Origin: Hydractinia symbiolongicarpus
Lineage: Eukaryota > Cnidaria > Hydrozoa > Anthoathecata > Hydractiniidae
Reading direction: 5' to 3'
DNA: 64,000 bases
Assembly: GCF_029227915.1 (NCBI RefSeq)
Contig: NC_079876.1
Span: 35,755,828 to 35,819,827, forward strand
The number at the start of each line of letters is the position of its first letter. The stretch's first letter is position 1. A model generated the notes under the pieces. The model saw only the letters and a program-made list of their open reading frames with translations. It was not told where the DNA came from and ran no database searches. Positions 51,791-62,477 of the stretch are shown in pieces. Made by a program: the position numbers and the translations under genes.

Positions 51791-53548
51791 TATGAGCAAT
51801 GTTTGGAAAAATTCAAAGCATTTTTACAACTTCCAGTTTTCTAGTGCTGCAACTTGTATCGTGGCTCTGTAAATAAATTTTCCTTACTGACAGACAGTAT
51901 ATCAGCGATAAAAAATTAGTCCGTTTCAGTTTAACTACTATACATTCCGATTATACTTGTCCGTCATAATTGGACTCCCGAACCAGGAAATCTACTTTTA
52001 GACGACAGTGACCACTCGGGAACAATACCTTATATGTACACAAATCATGCTGTTCATTCATTCTAGACCGAAAAAAACTGATCTGATAAGTCATTGATTG
52101 CTTGGAGAGTATGACCTCGACAATTTTAATCGTTCATAATCAACTATAATGGGGTAGAAGGTCAAATTTTTAATGGAGCCATTCTGTATACACTTACAGA
52201 GAATATAATAAGGTAAATATTAGGGTGTGTATTTTCAATTACAACACCTGCCGCTGTTAAGAAATTGTTGGAAACCGGTTGCACGTATATATTCTGTAAT
52301 CATGTATAATCATGCATATGTTTTTAGATACATTTATTTAAATATATTGTACATATGATTCTTTAACCTTTCCAAAAAATATGAACGCACTTTTTCATTC
52401 ACCGTCCATCTAGAGGGCTGGGTACTAAAAACAGAATTACACCAACGAAGAAAATTTTAACAAAAATTGTTTTCTTTGTTGAACAAAAGCAACAATAAAA
52501 CGTTTGTAGCCCATGCGTATTGAAAGAATAATTATTAAATCCTGTTCCATTTAAACTCTGAAGGTTGAGTCAGCAAGATTTTTACAATCTTAAAAAAAGT
52601 ACTACATTATATTTCTTACATAACTTCAATAATCCAATATTTAGGGTCAAATTTTCAGCACGAGATTCATATCGGAACATACGAATACAATATAATGAAA
52701 TTTAAACGATATAATACCTAAAACATCTATCAAAAGATAACAAATTAGGTTTATCGATTTCAAAAGGAATACTGTTGTCCTGTCCAAATACAAAATACCT
52801 GTACAATATGCAGGCTAGGATTCGTATGCATCAGTGAGTAACATGCTACCAATTTTTCATTTATTCATTCTGAATAAACCAAAAGAATATCCTTATAATC
52901 TTCAAACTTTTCCTCTGTCCTGATGAACTTTGTTGCATACAAACTCATCATCATAAATGAAACACGTGTTCAGGAAAATCCGGAATATGACACAAAACTT
53001 TCGCTAACTACGGTACAGTGCCTAAAATAGCTTTTTTAAGGGTCTAGTTACCATGTAAAAATTTTTTGTTCTGTTAATGTGTGGAAAAGTGCATATATGC
53101 ACCATCTCGCAGCAATAGCGCCAGATGGTGCTTATGGTGCACATATGGTGCATGTTAAAAATTTCAAGAGCGTTACAGACTCTAGTTGTAAGTAATGTCA
53201 AATAAAAAATGAAATTAATATACGCTTGAGGTATCTGCAGTGTTTTTGTTCGCACTTGAGCTGATGCAAATAGTTTCTATCACAAAAATCAGAATTCGTG
53301 GCACGCTTAGATTTAATTCTCAATTAAATTAAAAACAATCAGCATTTTTAACAACAACAACTTTATTGTCTTTTTGCCCAAGCGTTACACTGCTTTATTC
53401 TTAGTAGGTGCAATGTCTCCCAAATTGCATAATGCCGCCCATTTCCCGGTGGTAACTTTAAAGGACTTTTGTTATGTTTTATGTTCTGTTAGATTTAGGT
53501 ATGCCGGTCTGCAAATTTACCCTTATGCTTGTCTGAAACATTAGTCAT
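51791..53548. other. Intergenic, no gene seen
   Basis: AT-rich. At 53085-53155 there is a cluster of TGCACCAT/ATGGTGCA motifs in both orientations, including the palindrome GTGCATATATGCAC. Confidence 0.35.
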
Positions 53549-53657
53549 CTTCATTTATTTTGTCTGTTTGCGAGAATAATGTCGTGTTACGGAAACACAA
53601 AATGTGATATTTAAAGGACAGGCGACCCCGTGGATTTTTTCACGGGTGACAGACTAG
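53549..53657 (+). mobile_element. Mini-Helitron, degraded 5' end
   Basis: The 3' end is clear: hairpin CCCGTGGATTTTTTCACGGG, spacer, CTAG before T. Internal GTTACGGAAACACAAAATG and TTTAAAGGACAGGCGA match the copies near 56 kb. The 5' boundary (TCTTCATTTATTTTGTCTG) is a guess. Confidence 0.6.
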
Positions 53658-53914
53658 TTATATTATGATTCCGCGTCGGGCAAATAAAGAATGCTAGTAT
53701 ATACACTCTTATAAAAATTAAAAGATTTCAAGAAGAAATAATATTAAAAACGCAGTTATAATTTCCAATTTGTCAAAACAGCTTTTAAGTTGTTTAAATA
53801 AGAGATAAAAAATGTAAAATAAAACTGCGACGTAATAATACATAAAAATAGGATCTACCATTACAAAAAAAATAAAACGAGAAACTTACAATGATTTCTC
53901 TCTGTCTTGACAAC

Positions 53915-54012
53915 TGCAACTTATATAACTCTGTGTTGATTAAAAGTTCTTTTTTTTAAGAAATGAATAAAATAACTTTTTGTTTTATGTAATGATGTAT
54001 TGAATTATGTAA
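53915..54012 (-). repeat. Copy 1 of a dispersed approximately 100-bp repeat
   Basis: Contains AAAGTTCTTTTTTTTA and TTTTATGTAATGATGTATTG, nearly identical and in the same order as at 57409-57510. Confidence 0.65.
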
Positions 54013-55877
54013 TCTTTTTTAATATCTTATCCTATATTTTAATTATAAACTTCTTTTGAATCGAATTAAATATTGTACTGCATATAAAAATCCCATGAGG
54101 TTTAGAATATATAAAAACTATCAATAAGATTGATAACAGAGCCAATTAAGTTCATTACGTAACAGATTGTATGCATTAAACTCTCACTTTGCTCTCACTC
54201 TTGTCTCTCCTCCGTAAATAAAGACAGCAGCTTAACCCAGGGAGTATATACTGTTTTTGAAATTAAAAAGGATATTTGAAGAAGAGCATTATGGTAAAAG
54301 GTGATGTTGGATATTGCAGCAACATCGTGGTATTGAGGATATGAACTAGAGCTATCTGATGTTATGTGATTCTACACAAGAAGCATTTTGCTTACCATGC
54401 AGATATAGCGAAAAAGCTTTGCACCAAGAAGCATGTGTTATGAGTGTTATAGGTTAACATGCGTACACAAAGCACATGTCTTATATATCTAAAGATATTG
54501 CAGACTAGTTCAATGACCTTTATCATTGCGTTGTATTTTTTCAGTTAAATAAATGCTTTTAGCAGGAAATCTTTACTGAGTTTTTTTCTTCCTTTGTCCA
54601 AAACCCAATTATTGATGAAGGACTCTGCTAAATATTGAAATTTGCAACTTTTTTAAGTGACAAACTCAATCAACGATATCAGTGGCAGTAATATTTTACA
54701 TTGTTAAAATTTTAAAATTAATAATTTCAAATTAAACTCAAGCAGTTTAATTTGAAATTTCAAACTATGCTTTTTTTCTATTCACAACCAAAACTAAATA
54801 TCAACTTTAAACCGGTTATTTATTTTATTTATTTTAGCATTAGAAGCTGTCTTAGGTTCCTGGGACTGCCGGCAAAGAAATTATAAGGAGTTCACATCTA
54901 AGGTGGCAGCTTTTTAGTGCTAATGTAATTACTTAAATACTGCATAGACGGAAAAAAGTATGAGCGCAAAATAAATGTCGAAGGCTATGAATATAGTGGG
55001 AGATAGTGCCTTAACTGCGATATGCAAGGATTTTGCTATTGGATATAAATTATGGAGGTGATGAAGTCATAGAACTGTAGTTAATCAACAGTTAATTCCT
55101 CAAGGTTACAAAAATGGAGTTCATAGGTATGGCATTCTTTATTTTTTTATTTTATTTAGTCAAATACACTGCGCATAACAATCCTATACGTATCTCTGGC
55201 GGTAATGTCTACAAATTAACTCGTTTCGGCTTCTATTCTTTTTTTGTACTGTAAGTTGAAAGGATGATTATTTTTATGCTGTTTGTGTTCATCAAAAATG
55301 ATAATTCAAGCAGTACCGGGCAAAACAGGGAGATGGTATCAAAAAAAAAAAAATGTTTTCATAAAGGGCACCAAATCATCCGCCAATACTTACACTCGAG
55401 AATATATTTAAAGTGCAAATAAAAAAATTAAAACACATTTTATATTTATTCAAAGCATTAAAAGAGATTAGCTACATTTTAACAATTACAACTTAACATC
55501 ACATTAAAAATAGATAGCTATATCTCGCTTAAATCTCATATCTTAAATTCCGCCAAAATTAACTAGAGCTATGTTATTAATTCTTCCATTAGGTAAACTG
55601 TGACAATTGAAAAACTGATGATGGCGTCGGTGATTAGGCTATGTCTAAGCCAGAAAAACACTGAATTTGGTGACATGAGAAAAATGGTTGCCACAATGTT
55701 TCAAATTATTTAGCTGTGAACATGCTATCATCACGCTGGAAATTTTCAGAGAGTTCAGGTAAGGTGCATAAAAGGTGCATACAATACCAAGAAATTTGCT
55801 TTGGCTATTCTCACTGTGGTAAATAGTAGGTGGCCATAAATTGCATTTAATGACGAAAGATTGTCAACGGAAATCAA
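54013..55877. other. Intergenic, no gene seen
   Basis: AT-rich DNA without exon-like features that I can support. Confidence 0.35.
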
Positions 55878-56050
55878 TCTCTGTAATAATAGCCGTCGTC
55901 TGTCTGTCTGTGCGCGGACCCCCCGCTGAGTTAAAAAATGATGTTACGGAAACACGAATATCAAATGCGATATATTTTTATCCACTTTGTGGCGACAGGT
56001 AAATATAAAGGACGGGCGAACCCGTGGATTTTTCCACGGGCAACGACTAC
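55878..56050 (+). mobile_element. Mini-Helitron array, unit 1
   Basis: Starts TCTCTGTAATAATAGCCG after a host A. It ends with the hairpin CCCGTGGATTTTTCCACGGG, the spacer CAACGA and CTAC (expected CTAG). Unit 2 follows immediately, with no intervening base. Confidence 0.75.
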
Positions 56051-56229
56051 TCTTCAATAATAGCCGTCGTCTGTCTGCGTGTCCACGAAAGCAGCGACCT
56101 GTAACGGAAACAAAAAATTTTTAAAATGCGCACGAATATCAAATGCGATATACTTTTATCCACTTTGTTGCGACGCGTAAATTTAAAGGATGGGCGACCC
56201 CGTAGATTTTTCCATGGATTAACGACTAG
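56051..56229 (+). mobile_element. Mini-Helitron array, unit 2
   Basis: Starts TCTTCAATAATAGCCGTCG. It shares most of its body with unit 1 (ATATCAAATGCGATATA, TTTTATCCACTTTGT) and ends with a slightly mutated hairpin, TTAACGA and CTAG. The next base begins unit 3. Confidence 0.78.
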
Positions 56230-56364
56230 TCTATATTATAATACCCGTACACGTCTGTCCGTCTGTCTGGCTGTCACGCGAAATGGTAACTGCAGTAGTG
56301 AGACACACACAAAATGTGATAAATAAACAACGGCGAACCCGTGGATATATCCACGGGCTACTGA
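56230..56364 (+). mobile_element. Mini-Helitron array, unit 3
   Basis: Starts TCTATATTATAATACCCG directly after the CTAG of unit 2. It is closer in body to the 33.9-kb copy than to units 1-2. It ends with hairpin CCCGTGGATATATCCACGGG, then CTA and CTGA (fits CTRR) before T. Confidence 0.78.
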
Positions 56365-58420
56365 TTTATATTTAAGTTTTTTGAAAAAACACTACGAAGT
56401 TTTAAAGCTGTCGCTTTTCTTAAAATTCTTAATTTTTTTCATGTCATAAAAAATATGGAGTATGAGTTCTAGGTTACAAATATTTTTGCTGACGCGCGAT
56501 TCTTTTGTTTTTGAGAATGTGATTACACACAAAAGTATTGATTTCCTCATGTAAACAGGCTGATTAACCTAATTAGATTTAGCTAATGACATTTTTTGAT
56601 CAATGGGAAATCAAAACAGCTTTTGAAAGATTGGTCTATATCAGATTTGCAATTGTTAAATAATTACTTTGTTGACGTAGTCAGTTGGGAAACTTTAAAC
56701 TTTTATCAGCAACATTTATGTCGCGAAAAATTTACAGTTAAAAAATATTTACAAGTTAGTAATATTTATTAATTTTATTCCGGATGTATGAGGTAAAAAT
56801 GGGAAAATGAACATTTGTGGAACAGTTTTTATGACTAGTCCACTGATGAAACAGCTCCATAGTTTCGCCAGATTGGTTCAGATTTTCACCAGACTATAAA
56901 AATGTGGCTTATGGAAGAGTTTGATTGGAAACTCCTGCACAACCTTATTTATAATCCTCATAAAAAGGATGTGTAAAGCATCTACATCAAATAAAATTAA
57001 GAAAGAAGGAAGTTGAGAAGAAGGAAGTTGAGAAGAAGAAGGGCATGCCTCCGAATTTTTTTCCTTATAACATATTTTTCAATAAAATAGATATCGAATG
57101 ATTCAAAGTCACATGGGTGATGATAGATAAGAGAATTGTTTTGACATTCTGAAAGTTTTTGGGAGGAATAGATAGTAATATTTACTAAATGGGGTCAAGG
57201 AGTAACTAAATCGGGTAAAAGCAAACTGGAACAAGAAATGAAACAACTATTTCAATATTTAAGTAAATTAAATCAAAATTACAAAATATAGATAAAATAT
57301 GAAAAGATTACATACTGAAAGAATATAAGAAAGACAAACAAAGTTATAGAACTAACCTATAATATCAACAATACTTTCTCCTCTTTTCTGTTGGTCTGAA
57401 CAAAACAGCTTCTACTTATGTAACTCTATTTATCGTTGATTGAAAGTTCTTTTTTTTACGAAGTAAATTAATAACTTTTTGTTTTATGTAATGATGTATT
57501 GAATTATGTAATTTAGCTTATATCGCTTTATTAAGTAAAAGAAATAGAGCAATAACAAGGCTATTAATCTGAATAAAATAGAAAAAAAGATAAAAATATG
57601 TTTATATGCAAAAAGGTATTTATGAATGAAGATTTAAGAATTACATAACAAATTTTCAAAGTGACAAGTTTAGGTCCTAATGTCATTAACACATGTTTTA
57701 TTTTGACCTGAGCGTTTCTTGTCTTTTTGAACTTTTTTGTCGACACGTCACCGTCGTAGTTTACATTACGTCGACAATTTTAAATCCCTCGACACATCAC
57801 CGTCGTACGTCATATGATTGATTCTTCGACGTGGTTGACCACGTTGTCTGCTTCTATGTCCTGTTTCCAATAAACTCTGCACCGGGAACAAATAAAACCG
57901 TGTTAAAAGTGGTAATAGAATTAGTTTCGTGCTTATTTATGATTTTTGGTTCAAATTCTTTTAAAACTGGACATTCTTAAACTTTCAGAATACTAGCGGA
58001 TTATTAAAAATGATTTGTACCATCCTTTTTTGGTCAAAACTACCTGCAACAATTTTTTTTTCTGTGATCAAAAGCTATCGTTGGAAATTGGCCCAAAGAT
58101 AAACCATTCTCTGTTATTAACAACAACTGGTACAACAAAGATAATTAAAAAGTTTTTATGTTGCTGACACTTTAATGTTGCACACCTAGTAACCATCCAT
58201 TAGCTTTGCAATGCGGTTAATTTTTTTGGCCGGTGTAACGCTTATCTCAATAATAATTAAAAAAATCTTCTTGACAAAACCTCACATACTGTTAACTATC
58301 TGAAATTTGCAAGCGGGCAATACGCTTTTTTAGGTATTCTAATTGACTTAGCGCTACTGACGACGGCCAATAAAAAGCGCTATTGATTAATTGGCTAAAA
58401 AGCCTTCACTACGGGCTTTT
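56365..58420. other. Intergenic spacer
   Basis: No gene seen. It includes copy 2 of the approximately 100-bp repeat (57409-57510) and a pair of CGACACRTCACCGTCGTA units at 57740-57810. Confidence 0.35.
57409..57510 (-). repeat. Copy 2 of a dispersed approximately 100-bp repeat
   Basis: Direct-orientation partner of 53915-54012; the TTTTATGTAATGATGTATTG block is identical. Confidence 0.65.
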
Positions 58421-58520
58421 TGTCTACCTATTCCGAAAAGTATTACCCAAGATCAAAAGTATAGACCGAGCTTACGAGGTCGATAAGTTATTTATTAACT
58501 GATGCTACTTTCCAAATGTT
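58421..58520 (+). repeat. Left arm of an inverted repeat outside the Harbinger element
   Basis: TATTACCCAAGATCAAAAGT, then GAGGTCGAT and TTATTAACTGAT, recur in the same order on the opposite strand at 62255-62465. Confidence 0.65.
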
Positions 58521-58981
58521 TGTAGAAACCAGGATTATTTTCTAAAGATTTACTTGTGACAAGGTTGTAAAAACCAGGTTTTGTTAAAAAAAGAAAACGT
58601 TCGATTAGAATTTCATTGTTTCAATTTTTCAAATACATGTACAAAGAGAAAACAAAACATTCGAATAACTATATAGAGAACTTTTTTAAACGTTTTTTGA
58701 ACCAAAGTTTATTCTTCGTCAGAAGAGGAGTCATCATACAAATTCGACGTTATTTTGCTTGTTGCTCGTTGTGCGGATGAATGTTTATATTAAAAACGAA
58801 GTTATCTATGTGTGCATCATCGAACATGGATTTAAGATTATCAACATTTCTTGATGATGGATGTAGTGTTTGTGATGTTTTGCAAAGGACGTTTTTTGTT
58901 CAAACTGATTAGGTCTGACATGTGCTCTTACTGTTCACTTGAAGCTGTGTGGTATGATTTTAAACTTTCAATGTTTTGTTA

Positions 58982-59019
58982 GAGCCTGATTATATGAGGC
59001 GAGTTGGCTCGGTGTTGGC
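58982..59019 (+). repeat. Left terminal inverted repeat of the Harbinger
   Basis: 38 bp, one mismatch to the reverse complement of the right end (A versus G at position 21). Confidence 0.93.
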
Positions 59020-59134
59020 CCGGTTGGCGGGTCAACCCGGTTGAAAAAATTTCATATTATATGGGAAAAGTCAACCCGGGTCAAGACCTACACTGCTGCC
59101 GGGTTGAAAAAAAAATGCGCGTAATTTTTTAAAA

Positions 59135-60457
59135 ATGGCGGATGCAAGATGTAAACAAACAAGCGAAATTAAGTCAAAATTATCATTAAGTATTTTGGTC
59201 GCCAATAGTTTGTTATTCCAAATCCAAGGTGTTCTGTATTTGTCATTGCTTCGAAGAAATCGCCTAATACAGAACATATTGACATATTTTTTAACAAAAC
59301 GAAGGAAACTCTTAAAACGTTTGAAACACCAACAGGGAAATCCACGTAAACGAAGATCTGTATGGTTTAGGCCAGGGAGAACCGACCAGTGGTGGATCAA
59401 TACATACCAGCTTTATAACAACCCATTTGATTGGAAAAAAAATTTTCGTATGAGTAAGGAAGATTTTAATAAACTTTGCGATGAATTAAGACCCTTTCTC
59501 ACACCTGAATCCAATACACCTAACCACCGAGCTTTATCATTAGAAAAGAAAGTTGCTGTCGTTTTATATTTTCTAAAGGACACCGGTTCTATCTGGATGA
59601 CAGCAAACTCTTTTGGGATACACCAGTGTACTGTTTCTAAAGTGGTTAAAGAGGTGTGTGCAGCTATAACTATGCACCTGACACCGAAATTAATCAAACT
59701 ACCTGAAACTTCTGAAGAGATGTACAAAAAAGCATCAGAGTTTGAATTAAAATATGGAATGGTGCAGGCATTTGGCTGTATTGATGGAACACACATTCCA
59801 ATTAAGACACCAGGAGAATGCAGTCAAGATTATTTTAATTATAAGCAGTTTTTTTCACTTAATGTCCAAGCTGTTTGTGACTTCAGAGGTATGTTCATGG
59901 ATGTTGATTGCAGATGGCCAGGGTCTTGCCATGATGCTAAAGTATTTGCCAATTCAATGATCAGCAAAAACATGAAGGAAAATCTCTTGCCAATAACTCA
60001 CAGTTCCCTTTTACCTGGTTATGAAAGAATTCCAAATTTTTTAATTGGTGACCCTGCATATCCCTTGTTACCACATTGCATGAAAGAATATGAATCGTGC
60101 AAGACAAACAGTCAAGTTATTTTCAATGTAATGCTGAGATGTGCACGTAATCCTATAGAGAGTGCTTTTGGAAGACTGAAAGGACGATGGGGAATTTTAA
60201 CAAAAAAAATAGACCTTGATTTGAATATTGTACCACTGATTGTTATGACATGTTTCACTTTACATAATTTCTGTGAAATAAATACAACAGTTATAGATGA
60301 AGAGCTAGTCACAGCTAACATTGAAAAACATAAGAATGATGAAAGCTTAAACAAAAACATTCCAGACCCAATATACTCAGGCAATACTTCTGAAGGACAC
60401 GAGATAAGATCATTATTGACTGAATATATCAATCAAAACCTGCCGGACTCATACTAA
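59135..60457 (+). CDS. Harbinger (HARBI1-type) DDE transposase
   Basis: A complete 440-aa ORF whose ATG lies about 115 nt inside the left terminal repeat. It catalyses element excision and insertion. A helix-turn-helix-like segment (LEKKVAVVLYFLKDTGSIWM ... FGIHQCTVSKVVKEV, about 145-180) precedes the DDE_Tnp_4 nuclease. The acidic residues visible in place are D217 in FGCIDGTHIPI, D267 in WPGSCHDAKVF and E342 in NPIESAFGRLKGRWGIL; GDPAYPLLPHCM and MTCFTLHNFCE are further family blocks. All three catalytic acidic residues are present and no stop or frameshift is seen. It normally works together with the Myb-like protein encoded on the other strand. AATAAA lies at about 60571. Confidence 0.95.
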   Translation: MADARCKQTSEIKSKLSLSILVANSLLFQIQGVLYLSLLRRNRLIQNILTYFLTKRRKLLKRLKHQQGNPRKRRSVWFRPGRTDQWWINTYQLYNNPFDWKKNFRMSKEDFNKLCDELRPFLTPESNTPNHRALSLEKKVAVVLYFLKDTGSIWMTANSFGIHQCTVSKVVKEVCAAITMHLTPKLIKLPETSEEMYKKASEFELKYGMVQAFGCIDGTHIPIKTPGECSQDYFNYKQFFSLNVQAVCDFRGMFMDVDCRWPGSCHDAKVFANSMISKNMKENLLPITHSSLLPGYERIPNFLIGDPAYPLLPHCMKEYESCKTNSQVIFNVMLRCARNPIESAFGRLKGRWGILTKKIDLDLNIVPLIVMTCFTLHNFCEINTTVIDEELVTANIEKHKNDESLNKNIPDPIYSGNTSEGHEIRSLLTEYINQNLPDSY

Positions 60458-60853
60458 GTGATAGTGACTTGTTGCTGAACTATATAATTGATATATATAT
60501 ATTAGGAAATTTTTGTTATTTAAAGTTTGTGTTTATGCATGTTTTATGTTTTTAAAAAGTTGCAATTTCAAATAAACACTAAAACTGAAGTTTCCTGGGG
60601 TTGTATAGAAAAAGAAACTCGAAAAGGAAATTCCAGTGTGCAGTAATATCTTACAAGTCAAAGAAAACTCTATTCGTAAAACAAAACACATTTAACAAAA
60701 TTTGGGACTTTAACTATATACGTATATAATATATATTAGTAGTTCACTACTTTACCTTAACTAATGTGGTGCTTTAATGATGTAAAAACAAAACAAAAAC
60801 TTTATGTTAATAAATATACATGGCAAAACATTAAATGGTTAAGTTTGTAATGT

Positions 60854-61879
60854 CTAGGAATTTAAAAAATCTAAGTATGTGGAACTGGATTGTGTGCTTT
60901 GGCTATTTGCCTTATTGGGGGCATTGTTATTACTATTAGATTGACTTGGAAAAGTAAGGTGTGGGTAAACCATATTATGTGAAGTTTGTCTCCTTGGAGA
61001 GTTTGATAAAGCCTCAACTGATCTTCTCATACTTTCGGCTACTTCAATGAAAGAGGTACTCATTGCACGTATCGCTCCTGCAAACATTTCATTAGATTGC
61101 TTGATCGAATCACAAAGCTCTTTACGAAACATTGCATCTTCTCTACTTTCTTTTAATAACAACTGATCCCGCTGTCTGGCAGACAAACTTTTTTCCAGAT
61201 GTTGCCTTTTGTCGTCAATTAGTTGGAAAGGGTCCTTTGCATGAGGTCTCTTTTGCTTTCCTTTATTCAAAACTGGAGTTTGCATAACTTCACTTTCCAA
61301 ATTCTCATCATTGACATCCTCAGTGTTTGAGGAGGTAGACATACCCCCAGTTGATATTGTATCATTCTCGTCATGGGGAGAATCTGTACTAAAACCAAAA
61401 TTTGTCACATTTACAGATTGACAACCAAAGCGTAATGGCTGTGTGGAAGCTGAACCACCATAAATACTAACAAGTTCATCGTAATACTCCACTATTAATT
61501 TTCCAGACCCACTTCTAGAACCACTTAATACGGCACTTGAAAATGCTTGCCTAATTTTTTTAATCTTCTCCATAACACGATTATACCCCTTTTTAATTAG
61601 TCCTTTTTCGATTTTTATGGCAGCTATAATGTTGCTCCTGTCCTGTTCACACATATCGTTGGTTATTATTGTAGTTTTTTCTGGGCCAAAAAGATCAACG
61701 TCCTCTATATTCTTTCGAGCCATCATTACGCGAATTTCCTCATACTGCTTAGGTTTATCAGCATTAAAGTCCTTATTATTAAATGTCATATTGACTTTGT
61801 ATTCCTTTAGGGAATTTATTAGCTGCTCCACAAGTTCTGAAGTCCATTTAAACTTCTTGTCTGCTGCTTCGCTCGCCAT
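60854..61879 (-). CDS. Harbinger accessory Myb/SANT-like DNA-binding protein
   Basis: I choose the ATG at 61879 (MASEAADKKFKWTSE), giving 341 aa; the frame stays open to an upstream ATG at 61987 inside the subterminal repeats (377 aa). Residues about 8-90 form a trihelix/MADF-Myb-like domain (FKWTSELVEQLINSLKEYK and KPKQYEEIRVMMA, then VMEKIKKIRQAF). A Ser/Asp/Glu-rich linker follows, then a helical region rich in charged residues (RQRDQLLLKESREDAMFRK) ending in a Ser/Asn-rich tail. In known Harbingers the second ORF binds the termini and brings the transposase into the nucleus. It is convergent with the transposase, the stop codons about 400 nt apart. Confidence 0.88.
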   Translation of the reverse strand: MASEAADKKFKWTSELVEQLINSLKEYKVNMTFNNKDFNADKPKQYEEIRVMMARKNIEDVDLFGPEKTTIITNDMCEQDRSNIIAAIKIEKGLIKKGYNRVMEKIKKIRQAFSSAVLSGSRSGSGKLIVEYYDELVSIYGGSASTQPLRFGCQSVNVTNFGFSTDSPHDENDTISTGGMSTSSNTEDVNDENLESEVMQTPVLNKGKQKRPHAKDPFQLIDDKRQHLEKSLSARQRDQLLLKESREDAMFRKELCDSIKQSNEMFAGAIRAMSTSFIEVAESMRRSVEALSNSPRRQTSHNMVYPHLTFPSQSNSNNNAPNKANSQSTQSSSTYLDFLNS

Positions 61880-62120
61880 TATTGTTTTTCTTCTGTTTTG
61901 GATGGCAATGCGCATGCTTGTCATTTCCAACCCGGCCCTGGCTCGGCAAAGTGATATTATATGAACCGAGTCAACCCACCTAACCAACCCGTCCCGGGTT
62001 GAAAAAACGAGCCAGCTCGCCTAGGCGGGTTGACTCACCTCATATAATGTCAAATATTTTTTTGTAGTGATCTGCCATTATGCCGAGCTGTTTAATTTTA
62101 TCATGCTGAGCATGTGGCGA

Positions 62121-62158
62121 GCCAACACCGAGCCAACCCGCCTCATATAATCAGGCTC
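62121..62158 (-). repeat. Right terminal inverted repeat of the Harbinger
   Basis: Reverse complement of the left end with one mismatch; followed by the TTA target duplication. Confidence 0.93.
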
Positions 62159-62254
62159 TTACTTTCCAGTTCTTCAATGATACTTGAATCGATCATGTTG
62201 TTGTTTTTTGTAGCTTCAAAAAAGCTGTTTGGTAAAAATATAGTTATTAAAGTA

Positions 62255-62465
62255 AAAGTAAAATAGCTATCAGTTAATAAAGCACGATATAAAATGATTG
62301 CCATAAATGTAAACAAACAACTTCGCCAAAGAATTAGTAGAATTAACTAGCTACGTATAGACCCAAAAATCAACTTAGAGTAAGTCCTAAACCGCGTATC
62401 GACCTCTCAAGTTCGGTTTACACTTTTGACCTTGGGTAATATCTTCGGTAAAAATAGACAAAACA
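62255..62465 (-). repeat. Right arm of the inverted repeat outside the Harbinger element
   Basis: Reverse-complement partner of 58421-58520, with about 110 extra bases between the GAGGTCGAT and TTTATTAACTGAT blocks. It stops close to the Helitron-like end at 62478. Confidence 0.6.
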
Positions 62466-62477
62466 GTTTATATTGTA

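Larger units (their letters stand above)
58982..62158 (+). mobile_element. Complete PIF/Harbinger DNA transposon
   Basis: A 3177-bp element with both hallmark ORFs in convergent orientation. Terminal inverted repeats of 38 bp begin GAGCCTGATTATATGAGGCG and differ at one position (58982-59019 and 62121-62158). It is flanked by TTA on both sides (58979-58981, 62159-62161), the 3-bp target duplication typical of Harbinger. Subterminal GGGTTGAAAAAA and GGCGGGTTGACTC units sit inside both ends; near 62027-62046 a partial internal copy of the terminal motif occurs. Both ORFs are uninterrupted, so it may be autonomous and recent. Confidence 0.95.

Noticed and set aside
59071-59400. Minus-strand frames over the Harbinger transposase (also 59413-59796 and 60112-60432)
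   Set aside because: They are shadows of the 440-codon transposase, with no motif of their own.
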